From positions 1-64,000 of the forward strand of contig NZ_VTHJ01000013.1 in assembly GCF_008386495.1 (NCBI RefSeq): a stretch of DNA of 64,000 bases, in the 5' to 3' direction. A program made the translations under genes and the position numbers. Of this stretch, positions 33,793 to 44,957 are shown piece after piece (position 1 is the first letter of the stretch; every line of letters begins with the position of its first letter). Below the pieces are notes generated by a model. It was not told the DNA's origin. It made no database searches and was given only the letters and a program-made list of their open reading frames with translations. Source of the DNA: Streptomyces tailanensis (lineage in GTDB: Bacteria; Actinomycetota; Actinomycetes; Streptomycetales; Streptomycetaceae).

Positions 33793-34482
33793 ATGGCTAC
33801 TCATGTGATCACCGGGGCCGGGTCAGGCATCGGCGCGGCCGTCGCCCGTCGTCTGCACGCGCGTGGGGACGAGCTCGTACTCCACGTGCGCGACGCGGGC
33901 CGGGCGAAGGAGCTGGCGGCCGAGTTCCCCGGGGCGAAGACCCTGGTCGGCGACCTCGCCGACCCCGACAAGCTGTCCTGGGCCTTCTCCCACCAGACCC
34001 TGCCCGACCGGGTGGACTCGTTGCTGCACATCGCGGGTGTGGTCGACCTCGGGCCGGTCGGTGAGCTGACGCCCAAGTCCTGGCGCCACCAGCTCAACGT
34101 CAACCTCATCGCGCCCGCCGAGCTGACCCGGCACTTCCTGCCCCAACTCCGTGCCGCCCGTGGCCACGTGGTCTTCGTCAACTCCGGCGCCGGTCTCAAC
34201 GCCCACGCCGGCTGGTCCGCCTACGCCGCCTCCAAGCATGGGCTGAAGGCTCTCGCGGATTCGCTCCGCTGGGAGGAACACGGCAACGGGGTCCGTGTCA
34301 CGACCGTCTATCCCGGCCGCACGGCCAGCCCCATGCAGGCGAAGGTCCATCAGCAGGAGGGGAAGGAGTACGACCCGTCCCGGTGGATCGATCCGGAGTC
34401 CGTCGCCACGACGATCCTGATGGCGCTGGATCTGCCGAGGGACGCGGAGGTCAACGACCTTACGGTGCGGCCGGGTCGGTAA
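33793..34482 (+). CDS. Short-chain dehydrogenase/reductase
   Basis: About 229 residues. The NAD(P) motif VITGAGSGIGAAVARRLHAR is followed by the catalytic Ser/Tyr/Lys in VVFVNSGAGLNAHAGWSAYAA and SKHGLKALADSL. The Arg after the second strand (HVRDAGRAKE) hints at NADP preference. There are two ATG options, 33784 and 33793; I took the second, which places the Rossmann strand at the N-terminus as is usual, but neither has a good binding site. A composite palindromic repeat begins 12 bp after the stop. Confidence 0.88.
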   Translation: MATHVITGAGSGIGAAVARRLHARGDELVLHVRDAGRAKELAAEFPGAKTLVGDLADPDKLSWAFSHQTLPDRVDSLLHIAGVVDLGPVGELTPKSWRHQLNVNLIAPAELTRHFLPQLRAARGHVVFVNSGAGLNAHAGWSAYAASKHGLKALADSLRWEEHGNGVRVTTVYPGRTASPMQAKVHQQEGKEYDPSRWIDPESVATTILMALDLPRDAEVNDLTVRPGR

Positions 34483-34494
34483 CGGCGACTTCTT

Positions 34495-34738
34495 TCGCCC
34501 CCGCCGCCCCTACCCATTCCCATCCCCACAGGGGCTGCGCCCCTTCAACCCCCCTGCGGGAGAGCTCGGGGGGTGCGGTTTGTTCGGCGGGTGCGGGTGG
34601 TTCGTGGCTGATCGCGCAGATCCCCGCCCCCCCCTGAAAGACAAGGCCGCACCCCATGCTTTTAGGGGGCGCGGGGAACTGCGCGAACAACCCCCACTCA
34701 CCCGCACCCGCCCCACAAACCGCACCCCCGAGCTCTGA
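34495..34738. repeat. Composite palindromic repeat, copy A
   Basis: Left end TCGCCCCCGCCGCCCCTACC, then a CAGGGGCTGCGCCCCTTCAA stem, a CCCGAGCTC/GAGCTCGGG outer pair, and a central stem related to CGCAGTTCCCCGCGCC/GGCGCGGGGAACTGCGCG. It lacks the CTCTCGGCTCCGCTCGAGCG module found in copies B and C and the far right arm. It lies entirely between the SDR and MetE-like genes and starts 12 bp after the SDR stop. Confidence 0.75.
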
Positions 34739-34776
34739 GGCGCCCAGGCTCCCAAGACCTACGTAGGCTTCGGCAC

Positions 34777-35793
34777 GTGAACGAGAACTTCAGTTTCGGC
34801 CCGGCCACTGGCATCGGCTCCATGCCCGGCGGCGATGCCAGGGAGGCCGCCAAGACCGTCACGGGGACGTTCGAGTGGCCGGACGGCGGGATGCCGTATC
34901 TGCCCGAGCTGCCCGCCAGGGGCCCCGGCGCCGACATGATCGGCAGAACAGCCGGCATGCTCGTCGAGCTGTACGCGCGCGTGGAGCCCAGTGGCTGGCG
35001 GATCGGGGACCGGCCGGGCCGGGACACCAAGCGGGCGAGGTCGTGGCTGGGCGAGGATCTGGACGCGCTGGAGGAGTTCACGCAGGGGTACGAGGGCCCG
35101 CTCAAGGTGCAGGCCGTCGGACCGTGGACGCTCGCCGCCGCGCTGGAGCTGAAGAACGGTGAGGTGGCCCTCTCCGACCCCGGCGCCTGCCGGGACCTCG
35201 CCGGCTCGCTGGCGGAAGGACTGCGGCTGCACCTCGCCGAGGTACGGCGGCGCGTGCCCGGCGCCACCGTCGTGCTTCAGCTCGACGAGCCCTCCCTCAT
35301 CGCCGTACTGCGCGGGCAGGTCAAGACCGCCAGCGGCTACCGCACGCACCGCGCCGTGGACCGCCAGGTCATCGAGGCCACGCTTCGGGACATCATCGGA
35401 GTCCACAGCCCGGAAGGGGCGGTCGTCGTCCACTCCTGCGCCCCCGACGTCCCCTTCGCGCTGCTCCGCCGAGCCGGTGCCGCCGCGATCTCCTTCGACT
35501 TCTCGCTGCTCACCGAGCGTGACGACGACGCGATCGGGGAAGCCGTGGAGGGAGGCACGAAGCTGTTGGCCGGTGTCGTGCCGACCGCGGAGGGCCCGTT
35601 GTCAGACCCTGCCGGTAGCGTCATGGGTGTCAGGACGCTGTGGCGCAGGCTGGGGCTGCATCCGGGACTTCTCGCGGACGCGGTGACGGTCACTCCGTCG
35701 TGCGGACTCGTGGGGGTCTCCCCGGCGTACGCGCGGCAGGCGCTCGCCCACTGCGTCAAGGCGGCGAGATCTCTCGCGGACAACCCAGAGTAA
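34777..35793 (+). CDS. Short MetE-like (cobalamin-independent methionine synthase C-terminal domain) protein
   Basis: 338 residues, corresponding to the catalytic C-terminal barrel only; full MetE is about 760. It begins FSFGPATGIGSMPGGDAREA. Likely zinc ligands are His/Cys in VVVHSCAPDVPFAL and Cys in VTVTPSCGLVGVSP, and an acid pair sits in VLQLDEPSLIAVL. Short MetE homologues in other organisms use alternative methyl donors; whether this one makes methionine is not shown by sequence. GTG start. ligA starts 15 bp downstream, so they are probably co-transcribed. Confidence 0.85.
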   Translation: MNENFSFGPATGIGSMPGGDAREAAKTVTGTFEWPDGGMPYLPELPARGPGADMIGRTAGMLVELYARVEPSGWRIGDRPGRDTKRARSWLGEDLDALEEFTQGYEGPLKVQAVGPWTLAAALELKNGEVALSDPGACRDLAGSLAEGLRLHLAEVRRRVPGATVVLQLDEPSLIAVLRGQVKTASGYRTHRAVDRQVIEATLRDIIGVHSPEGAVVVHSCAPDVPFALLRRAGAAAISFDFSLLTERDDDAIGEAVEGGTKLLAGVVPTAEGPLSDPAGSVMGVRTLWRRLGLHPGLLADAVTVTPSCGLVGVSPAYARQALAHCVKAARSLADNPE

Positions 35794-38025
<2,232 letters not shown>

Positions 38026-38252
38026 GGGTTGAACGCCACCCGTTCGGCGCATACCAGATGCATATGGGTGGCCGGTCGCATTCGGGCAACCGTCGTCGAC
38101 CGCTGCCCGAGAAAGCCTTGTGCGGCCTACTGTTGAGATGTGCGCCTGCCGTGCCCGGACGCGTGGTGGGTTTTCGGACGCGGTGCCGTTGAGGGTTGTC
38201 GGGAGCAACGGGCCGCGTGGCGTGGGCACCGCCGGCTGTGAGAGGGACGGGA

Positions 38253-40643
38253 ATGGAACCGACCGAGAGCGTCGCCCCGGACTCGCGGCTGCGCCTGCGC
38301 CGGGTGTCCGGGGCCTGGCGATGGGGGCGTTCCCTGCTCATGAGGGGACGCCCGTTCGAGGGAACTCGAGAACCTCGAGAACCTCGAGAACGTCGAGAAC
38401 GGAGCGGCGCACAGGAGACCGGCGCGGACCCCCGGGTCGGCGCCGGATGGCCACCGGGCCGTGCGGGCGGGAGCGCACCCGGCGCCCTCGTACCGGCCCC
38501 CGTACAGCTCACTGCCGGCCCCGCAGTCGGCACCGGCGGGGCCGCACCCGGCACGGCCACGCTCGGTGACGGCCGAGGGCACGGGCTGCCCGGCCACGAC
38601 ACAGAGCGGCACATGGCCTGGCCCGCACTGCCCGCCGCGATCGTCGGCCTCGCCGGCGCCATCCTGGGCGCCGGCTTCTACCGGGCCTTCGCCGGGCAGC
38701 ACGCGCTCTTCCCGTCCGGCGCGGTCGGCTGGTCCCTCGCCCTGCTCACCGGCATCATCGTCGGCCACCTCGTCGCCATGGGCCGCGCCCGCTGGTGGGG
38801 CGGCACCGGCTCCGGCGCCGCCCTCACCCTCTCCGTACTGCTGCTGTACGGCTGGGTGCCGGCAGGGATGGTCAGCCTCACCGTCGTGGTCCTCGTCGGC
38901 GTCGCCCGCCGAGGCCGCTGGCGGCAGGGCGTACTGCACGGCGCGGTCGACATCCTCGGCATCGGCGTCGGCGCGCTCGTCCTGAGGGCCTTCGGCCGCA
39001 TCCCCTCCGTGGAGCGGCCCTGGGACCCCGAGAACTGGACCCTCTACTCGGCGCCCCAGGTGGCGCTCGTCGCCGTCGCCTACCTCGTGGTCACCCGCGC
39101 CCTGCTCTGGTACCTGGCCTCACCGCGCGGCGGTGTCCCCACCGTCGCCCGTACGGCCATGGTGAGACAGGGCCTCGTCGCCGTCGCGCTGCTCGGCATC
39201 GCGCCGCTGGTCTGCGTCGTCGCCACCGCCCAGCCCCTCTTGCTGCCCCTGTTCGCCATCCCGCTCATCGCGCTCGACTCCACCCTGTGGATCGCGCGTG
39301 CCCGGGCGGAGGAACAACTGCGCGACCCGCTCACCGGACTGCCGAACCGCCAGTGGCTGCTCGAACGGACCTGGACCGCCCTGGACGACGCCGAACGTAT
39401 CGGGGCGAGGGCGGCACTGATGCTGATCGACCTTGATCGTTTCAGGTCCGTCAATGACACGCTCGGGCATCTCGCGGGCGACCGGCTGCTGCTGCAGATA
39501 GCTGATCGGCTGCGAGTGGCGCTGCCGCGCGGAGCGGAGGCCGCGCGGCTCGGCGGCGACGAGTTCGCCGTACTGCTGCCCATCGCCGACTCCACGACGT
39601 CCGCGTCGCGTGTCGCCCGCAACCTTGTCGCCGCGCTCGGCTCACCGCTCGACCTCGACGGGCTCACCCTTGTCCTGGAGGCCAGCGCCGGGCTCGCCGT
39701 CTTCCCCGACCACGCGCTCGACGCGGAGGGGCTGCTGCGGCGGGCGGACGTGGCGATGTACCAGGCGAAGCGGGACCGCACCGGCGTCGAGGTCTACGAG
39801 TCCAAGCGGGACTCCAACACCCCCGACCGGCTCGGACTCCTCGGCGACCTCCGGCGCGCGCTGGACGCGCACGAGGTCGAGCTGCACTACCAGCCGAAGG
39901 TCCGCTTCGACGGGCAGGTCGCCGGTCTTGAGGCGCTCGTGCGGTGGGTGCATCCCGAGCGGGGGAAGGTGCCGCCGGACGAGTTCATAGCGATCGCCGA
40001 GTCGTCCGGGCTGATGCCGCACCTCACCGAGTACGTCCTGGAGACGGCCCTCGGGCAGGTGGCGCGGTGGCGGGCGCAGGGCCTGCATGTGCCGGTCGCC
40101 GTGAACGTGTCCCCGCGCGACGTCCACACCCCCGGATTCGCCGGGGCCGTGGCCGCGCGGCTCGCCCGTCACGGGGTCCCTGCCGGGGCGTTGCAGCTGG
40201 AGATAACCGAGCACGTGCTTCTGGAGGATCCGCAGCGGGCCGCGGACACCCTGGCCGGGCTGACCGGGCACGGGGTGAAGATGTCGCTCGACGACTTCGG
40301 GACCGGGTACTCGTCGTTGGTCCATCTGCGGCGGCTGCCCGTGAGCGAGCTGAAGATCGACCGGTCGTTCGTGGCGCGGCTGGCGGTCGACAACGAGGAC
40401 GCGGAGATCGTGCGCTGCACCGTGGATCTCGCGCATTCGCTGGGGCTGCTCGTCGTCGCTGAGGGCGTCGAGGACGACGAGACGTGGGAGCGGTTGCGGG
40501 ATCTGGGGTGCGATGCGGTGCAGGGGTGGCTCGTGGCCGCGGCCATGCCCCCGGACGAGACGACGGCATGGCTGCGGGCCCGTGGCTCGCGGGGCTGGCA
40601 GCGGCCGGCGGCGGCGCTGCCAGCGGCGACGGCCGACGAGTAG
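38253..40643 (+). CDS. rmdB: Membrane GGDEF-EAL protein with both domains intact (RmdB-like)
   Basis: 796 residues. A disordered N-terminus carries a short Glu-Pro-Arg repeat. About six to eight transmembrane helices cover residues 123-349. The GGDEF domain follows (RLGGDEFAVLL, about residue 433), but the product-inhibition site is RGAE rather than RxxD. The EAL domain (GLEALVRWVHPERGK, about residue 559) keeps all catalytic signatures: AVNVSPRD, LEITEHVLLED, LDDFGTGYSS, LKIDRSF, AEGVED and VQGW. It could therefore make and break c-di-GMP. The symbol rests on my recollection that the RmdB phosphodiesterase gene lies next to ligA in S. coelicolor; treat it as inferred. c-di-GMP controls sporulation timing in this genus. 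Confidence 0.9.
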   Translation: MEPTESVAPDSRLRLRRVSGAWRWGRSLLMRGRPFEGTREPREPRERRERSGAQETGADPRVGAGWPPGRAGGSAPGALVPAPVQLTAGPAVGTGGAAPGTATLGDGRGHGLPGHDTERHMAWPALPAAIVGLAGAILGAGFYRAFAGQHALFPSGAVGWSLALLTGIIVGHLVAMGRARWWGGTGSGAALTLSVLLLYGWVPAGMVSLTVVVLVGVARRGRWRQGVLHGAVDILGIGVGALVLRAFGRIPSVERPWDPENWTLYSAPQVALVAVAYLVVTRALLWYLASPRGGVPTVARTAMVRQGLVAVALLGIAPLVCVVATAQPLLLPLFAIPLIALDSTLWIARARAEEQLRDPLTGLPNRQWLLERTWTALDDAERIGARAALMLIDLDRFRSVNDTLGHLAGDRLLLQIADRLRVALPRGAEAARLGGDEFAVLLPIADSTTSASRVARNLVAALGSPLDLDGLTLVLEASAGLAVFPDHALDAEGLLRRADVAMYQAKRDRTGVEVYESKRDSNTPDRLGLLGDLRRALDAHEVELHYQPKVRFDGQVAGLEALVRWVHPERGKVPPDEFIAIAESSGLMPHLTEYVLETALGQVARWRAQGLHVPVAVNVSPRDVHTPGFAGAVAARLARHGVPAGALQLEITEHVLLEDPQRAADTLAGLTGHGVKMSLDDFGTGYSSLVHLRRLPVSELKIDRSFVARLAVDNEDAEIVRCTVDLAHSLGLLVVAEGVEDDETWERLRDLGCDAVQGWLVAAAMPPDETTAWLRARGSRGWQRPAAALPAATADE
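38365..38400 (+). repeat. In-frame 9-bp tandem repeat
   Basis: CTCGAGAAC occurs three times and then GTCGAGAAC once, encoding Arg-Glu-Pro repeats near residues 38-50 of the GGDEF-EAL protein. The 9-bp period keeps the frame, so length change would be tolerated. Confidence 0.8.
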
Positions 40644-40647
40644 TTTT

Positions 40648-41024
40648 CTCGCCCCCGCCGCCCCTACCCATTCCCTCCTCCACTCTCGGCTCCGCTCGAG
40701 CGGGGGGACCCCCATCAGGGGCGGCTGCCCCTTCGACCCCGCTGCGCCTGAGAGCTCGGTCCGGTCGGTGGGTTGGCGGGTGCGGGTAGGTGGGGGCTTG
40801 TCGCGCAGTTCCCCGCGCCCCTTAAAAGCAGGGGGTGCCCCCGGGTAACCAGGGGCGCGGGGAACTGCGCGAGCAACCACACCAAACCCGCAGACGCCCC
40901 ACATCCGCAACCTCCCGAGCTCTTCTGCGGGGGTCGAAGGGGCAGTCGCCCCTGATGGGGGTCCCCCCAGCTAGAGCGAAGCCGAGAGTGGGGGAGGGAC
41001 GGGTAGGGGCGGCGGGGGCGAATA
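40648..41024. repeat. Composite nested palindrome, copy B (largest)
   Basis: About 375 bp with outer arms of about 108 bp. The left arm (40650-40757) contains TCGCCCCCGCCGCCCCTACC, CACTCTCGGCTCCGCTCGAG, GGGGGGACCCCCATCAGGGG and CTTCGACCCC. The right arm is its imperfect reverse complement (about 40917-41021). In the middle, TCGCGCAGTTCCCCGCGCCC (40801 on) pairs with AGGGGCGCGGGGAACTGCGC (about 40851-40870) around GGGGGTGCCCCC. The whole could fold as one long cruciform. It starts a few bases after the GGDEF-EAL stop and ends about 77 bp before gatC. Confidence 0.85.
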
Positions 41025-41100
41025 ACCCGGGCGCGGGGAGTCGCGCGCGCCCCATAGGATTGGCGCCAAACCACACACACTCACCCCAGAGGATCGCTGC

Positions 41101-41397
41101 ATGCCTGGCATCACGCGCGAGGAGGTCGCCCACCTCGCCCGGCTGGCGCGTCTGGAGCTGAAGCCCGAAGAGCTTGAACACTTCGCGGGCCAGCTGGACG
41201 ACATCATCGGCGCGGTCGCCCGCGTCAGCGAGGTCGCCGACCAAGACGTCCCGCCGACCTCGCACCCGCTGCCGCTGACGAACGTCATGCGCGCGGACGA
41301 GGTCCGTCCGTCGCTCACCCCCGAGCAGGCGCTGTCCGGCGCCCCGGCCCAGGAGCAGCAGCGTTTCAAGGTGCCGCAGATCCTGGGGGAGGACTGA
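41101..41397 (+). CDS. gatC: Asp-tRNA(Asn)/Glu-tRNA(Gln) amidotransferase subunit C
   Basis: 98 residues. The small clamp subunit of GatCAB, which converts Glu-tRNA(Gln) and Asp-tRNA(Asn) to the correct amide forms. It has the family start [20 protein letters not shown] and end [18 protein letters not shown] precedes the ATG. The gatA gene starts 7 bp downstream. Confidence 0.96.
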   Translation: MPGITREEVAHLARLARLELKPEELEHFAGQLDDIIGAVARVSEVADQDVPPTSHPLPLTNVMRADEVRPSLTPEQALSGAPAQEQQRFKVPQILGED

Positions 41398-41404
41398 TCA
41401 CGTC

Positions 41405-42901
41405 ATGACCGACAGCATCATCAAGCTCACCGCGGCCGAGATCGCCGCGAAGATCGCGTCCGGCGAGCTCACGGCCGTACAGGTCACCGAGGCCCACCTG
41501 GCCCGTATCGAGGCCGTCGACGAGAAGGTGCACGCCTTCCTGCACGTCGACCGCGAGGGCGCCCTCGCCCAGGCTCGCGCCGTCGACGAGAAGCGCGAGC
41601 GAGGGGAGAAGCTGGGCCCGCTCGCCGGTGTGCCGCTCGCCCTCAAGGACATCTTCACCACCGTGGGCGTGCCCACCACCGTCGGGTCGAAGATCCTCGA
41701 AGGGTGGATCCCGCCCTACGACGCCACCCTCACCAAGAGGCTGAAGGACGCGGACGTCGTCATTCTCGGCAAGACCAACATGGACGAGTTCGCCATGGGG
41801 TCCAGCACCGAGAACAGCGCGTACGGGCCCACCGGCAACCCGTGGGACCTCACCCGCATCCCCGGCGGCTCCGGCGGAGGTTCCTCCGCCTCCCTCGCCT
41901 CCTTCCAGGCGCCCCTCGCCATCGGCACCGACACCGGCGGATCGATCCGCCAGCCGGCCGCCGTCACCGGCACGGTGGGCGTCAAGCCGACGTACGGGGC
42001 GGTCTCCCGCTACGGCATGGTGGCGTTCTCGTCCTCCCTCGACCAGGGCGGGCCCTGCGCCCGTACGGTCCTGGACGCGGCCCTTCTCCACGAGGTCATC
42101 GCCGGACACGACCCGCTCGACTCCACCTCCATCGACGCCCCGGTCCCGCCGGTCGTCGAGGCCGCCCGCAACGGCTCGGTCGCGGGGATGCGCGTCGGTG
42201 TCGTCAAGCAGTTCCGCGGCGAGGGCTACCAGGCCGGTGTCGTACAGCGCTTCGACGAGGCCGTCGAGGTCCTGAAGGAGCTGGGTGCCGAGGTCGTCGA
42301 GCTGGACTGCCCGTCCTTCGACCTGGCGCTGGCCGCGTACTACCTGATCGCGCCGAGCGAGTGTTCGAGCAATCTCGCCCGCTTCGACGGCCTGCGCTAC
42401 GGCCTGCGTACCGGCGACGACGGCACGAACTCCGCCGAGGCGGTCACCTCCCTCACCCGTGAGGCGGGCTTCGGCCCGGAGGTCAAGCGCCGCATCATGC
42501 TCGGCACGTACGCCCTGTCGAGCGGCTACTACGACGCGTACTACGGCTCCGCCCAGAAGGTCCGTACGCTCATCACCCGCGACTTCGAGAAGTCGTTCGA
42601 GAAGGTGGATGTGATCGTCTCCCCGACGACGCCGACCACCGCCTTCCCGATCGGTGAGCGTGCCGACGACCCGATGGCGATGTACCTCGCGGACCTGTGC
42701 ACCATCCCGACCAACCTCGCGGGCAACGCCGCGATGTCTCTGCCCTGCGGTCTCGCGCCGGAGGACGGACTGCCGGTCGGCCTGCAGATCATCGCCCCGG
42801 CCATGCAGGACGACCGCCTTTACAAGGTCGGCGCCGCTGTGGAGGCCGCCTTCGTGGAAAAGTGGGGGCACCCGCTCCTCGAGGAGGCTCCGTCGCTGTG
42901 A
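41405..42901 (+). CDS. gatA: Asp-tRNA(Asn)/Glu-tRNA(Gln) amidotransferase subunit A
   Basis: 498 residues. The glutaminase subunit, an amidase-signature enzyme. The Ser-cisSer-Lys triad is visible: Lys in [19 protein letters not shown], cis-Ser in [15 protein letters not shown] and nucleophile Ser in [12 protein letters not shown]. It delivers ammonia to GatB. The stop overlaps the start of a small downstream gene (GTGA), so translation is coupled. Confidence 0.97.
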   Translation: MTDSIIKLTAAEIAAKIASGELTAVQVTEAHLARIEAVDEKVHAFLHVDREGALAQARAVDEKRERGEKLGPLAGVPLALKDIFTTVGVPTTVGSKILEGWIPPYDATLTKRLKDADVVILGKTNMDEFAMGSSTENSAYGPTGNPWDLTRIPGGSGGGSSASLASFQAPLAIGTDTGGSIRQPAAVTGTVGVKPTYGAVSRYGMVAFSSSLDQGGPCARTVLDAALLHEVIAGHDPLDSTSIDAPVPPVVEAARNGSVAGMRVGVVKQFRGEGYQAGVVQRFDEAVEVLKELGAEVVELDCPSFDLALAAYYLIAPSECSSNLARFDGLRYGLRTGDDGTNSAEAVTSLTREAGFGPEVKRRIMLGTYALSSGYYDAYYGSAQKVRTLITRDFEKSFEKVDVIVSPTTPTTAFPIGERADDPMAMYLADLCTIPTNLAGNAAMSLPCGLAPEDGLPVGLQIIAPAMQDDRLYKVGAAVEAAFVEKWGHPLLEEAPSL

Positions 42902-43137
42902 GTGCACTGTCCAAGGCCAAGGGCTTCAAGAAGTCCAAGTCCGGCACGTACCTGTCCATGGCCACGACCGCGCTCGGCGCGATCAGTGTCGTCAAGCAGG
43001 CCAAGAAGGCCCGCCTCGAGAGCGACACGCTGCGCCTCGTCGACGCCGCCGTGTCCGCCGCCGCCATCGTCACCGGCCTCGCCATCCTCTACCGCGAGTT
43101 GAAGCGGCTGGGCGACGACGACGTCCTGATGGGCTGA
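42898..43137 (+). CDS. Small conserved-looking membrane protein inside the gat operon
   Basis: 79 residues. A basic N-terminus ([20 protein letters not shown]) precedes two hydrophobic segments ([10 protein letters not shown] and [21 protein letters not shown]) and a charged tail. The GTG start lies inside the gatA stop codon, and gatB follows 15 bp later, so its dosage is locked to the amidotransferase. I do not recognise the family. Placement between gatA and gatB is intriguing but gives no function. Confidence 0.78.
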   Translation: MSALSKAKGFKKSKSGTYLSMATTALGAISVVKQAKKARLESDTLRLVDAAVSAAAIVTGLAILYRELKRLGDDDVLMG

Positions 43138-43152
43138 GAGGGAAGTTTCACC

Positions 43153-44667
43153 GTGACCACCACGACCGACCTGGTGTCGTACGAGGACGCGCTGGCGTCG
43201 TACGACCCCGTCATGGGCCTTGAGGTCCATGTCGAACTCGGCACCAAGACCAAGATGTTCTGCGGCTGTTCGACCGAACTCGGTCAGGACGCCAACACGC
43301 AGACCTGCCCCGTCTGCCTCGGCCTGCCCGGCGCGCTCCCGGTCGTCAACGCGACCGGCGTCGAGTCCGCGATCAAGATCGGTCTCGCGCTGAACTGCGA
43401 GATCGCCGAGTGGTGCCGCTTCGCCCGGAAGAACTACTTCTATCCGGACATGCCGAAGAACTTCCAGACCTCCCAGTACGACGAGCCGATCGCCTGCAAC
43501 GGCTACCTCGACGTCCAGCTGGAGGACGGCGAGACCTTCCGCGTGGAGATCGAGCGCGCCCACATGGAGGAGGACACCGGCAAGTCCACCCACGTGGGCG
43601 GCGCGACGGGCCGCATCCACGGCGCCTCGCACTCGCTGCTCGACTACAACCGTGCCGGCATCCCGCTCATCGAGATCGTCACCAAGCCGATCGTCGGGGC
43701 CGGGGAGCGCGCGCCGGAGGTCGCCAAGGCGTACGTCCGTGAGCTGCGCGAGCTCATCAAGGCGCTCGGCGTCTCGGAAGCCCGGATGGAGATGGGCCAG
43801 ATGCGCTGCGACGTGAACCTGTCGCTGCGCCCGAACGGCACAGAGAAGTTCGGCACGCGTTCCGAGACGAAGAACGTGAACTCGCTGCGTTCCGTGGAGC
43901 GTGCCGCTCGCTTCGAGATCCAGCGGCACGCGGCCGTGCTCAACGGTGGCGGGACGATCATCCAGGAGACCCGGCACTTCCACGAGGACACGGGGTCGAC
44001 GACCTCGGGCCGGGTGAAGGAGGAGGCCGAGGACTACCGGTACTTCCCCGAGCCGGACCTGGTGCCGGTGGCCCCCTCGCGCGAGTGGGTCGAGAAGATC
44101 CGCGCCGCGCTGCCCGAGCTGCCGCTGGTCCGCCGCAACCGGCTCCGCGAGGAGTGGGGCATCAGCGGCACCGACATGCAGGCGATCCTCAACGCCGGTG
44201 CGCTGGAACCGATCGTCGCCACCATCGAGGCCGGGGCCGACGCCGCCTCCGCCCGCAAGTGGTGGATGGGTGAGCTGGCCCGTAGCGCCAACGAGGCGGG
44301 CACGTCGCTCGACGAGCTGGCGATCACGCCGGCGCAGGTCGCCCGGGTCACCGAGCTGGTCTCGAAGGGCGACCTGAACGACAAGCTGGCGCGCCAGGTC
44401 ATCGAAGGCGTCCTCGCGGGCGAAGGCACCCCGGACGAGGTCGTCGAGAAGCGCGGTCTGAAGGTCGTCTCCGACGAGGGCGCCCTGACGACGGCCGTCG
44501 AGGAGGCCATCGCCGGCAACCCGGCCATCGCGGACAAGATCCGCGGCGGCAAGGTGGCCGCGGCCGGCGCCCTGGTCGGCGCGGTCATGAAGGCCACGCG
44601 CGGTCAGGCGGACGCGGCCCGCGTCAAGGAGCTGATCCTGGAGAAGCTGGGCGTCAGCGAGGGCTGA
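43153..44667 (+). CDS. gatB: Asp-tRNA(Asn)/Glu-tRNA(Gln) amidotransferase subunit B
   Basis: 504 residues. The kinase/transamidase subunit that activates the tRNA-bound Glu or Asp. The start has [20 protein letters not shown] and the zinc cysteines CGCS and [12 protein letters not shown]. The core motif [20 protein letters not shown] is followed by the C-terminal helical and YqeY-like domain ([20 protein letters not shown]) that binds the tRNA elbow. GTG start 15 bp after the small gene. Last gene of the operon. Confidence 0.97.
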   Translation: MTTTTDLVSYEDALASYDPVMGLEVHVELGTKTKMFCGCSTELGQDANTQTCPVCLGLPGALPVVNATGVESAIKIGLALNCEIAEWCRFARKNYFYPDMPKNFQTSQYDEPIACNGYLDVQLEDGETFRVEIERAHMEEDTGKSTHVGGATGRIHGASHSLLDYNRAGIPLIEIVTKPIVGAGERAPEVAKAYVRELRELIKALGVSEARMEMGQMRCDVNLSLRPNGTEKFGTRSETKNVNSLRSVERAARFEIQRHAAVLNGGGTIIQETRHFHEDTGSTTSGRVKEEAEDYRYFPEPDLVPVAPSREWVEKIRAALPELPLVRRNRLREEWGISGTDMQAILNAGALEPIVATIEAGADAASARKWWMGELARSANEAGTSLDELAITPAQVARVTELVSKGDLNDKLARQVIEGVLAGEGTPDEVVEKRGLKVVSDEGALTTAVEEAIAGNPAIADKIRGGKVAAAGALVGAVMKATRGQADAARVKELILEKLGVSEG

Positions 44668-44706
44668 ACGAACAGGTTGAACGAATAGACGTTCCACTCC
44701 GTACAT

Positions 44707-44743
44707 CCGGGGGCGGTACATCACTGCGATGTACCGCCCCCGG
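44707..44743 (+). terminator. Perfect hairpin terminator of the gat operon
   Basis: CCGGGGGCGGTACATC and GATGTACCGCCCCCGG form a 16-bp perfect stem with a 5-nt loop, 40 bp past the gatB stop. Confidence 0.85.
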
Positions 44744-44957
44744 GTGCGTCCACGGCTGTTGCACAGGGCGACAGAGTGCAGTCATCCGTCCTGTGAGCTG
44801 GCTCCCATCTCCTGTGACGAGGCCCTCAAACCCGCCTGACGATCACATTTGGATGCAACAGTGACTAGGCATTGCTCACGTGTTCTTTGCGTGCTGTTCA
44901 GTTCCAATTGCGGCTGTACACGGTCAAAGATCAATGAACCCCCCAGGAGCACGATCC

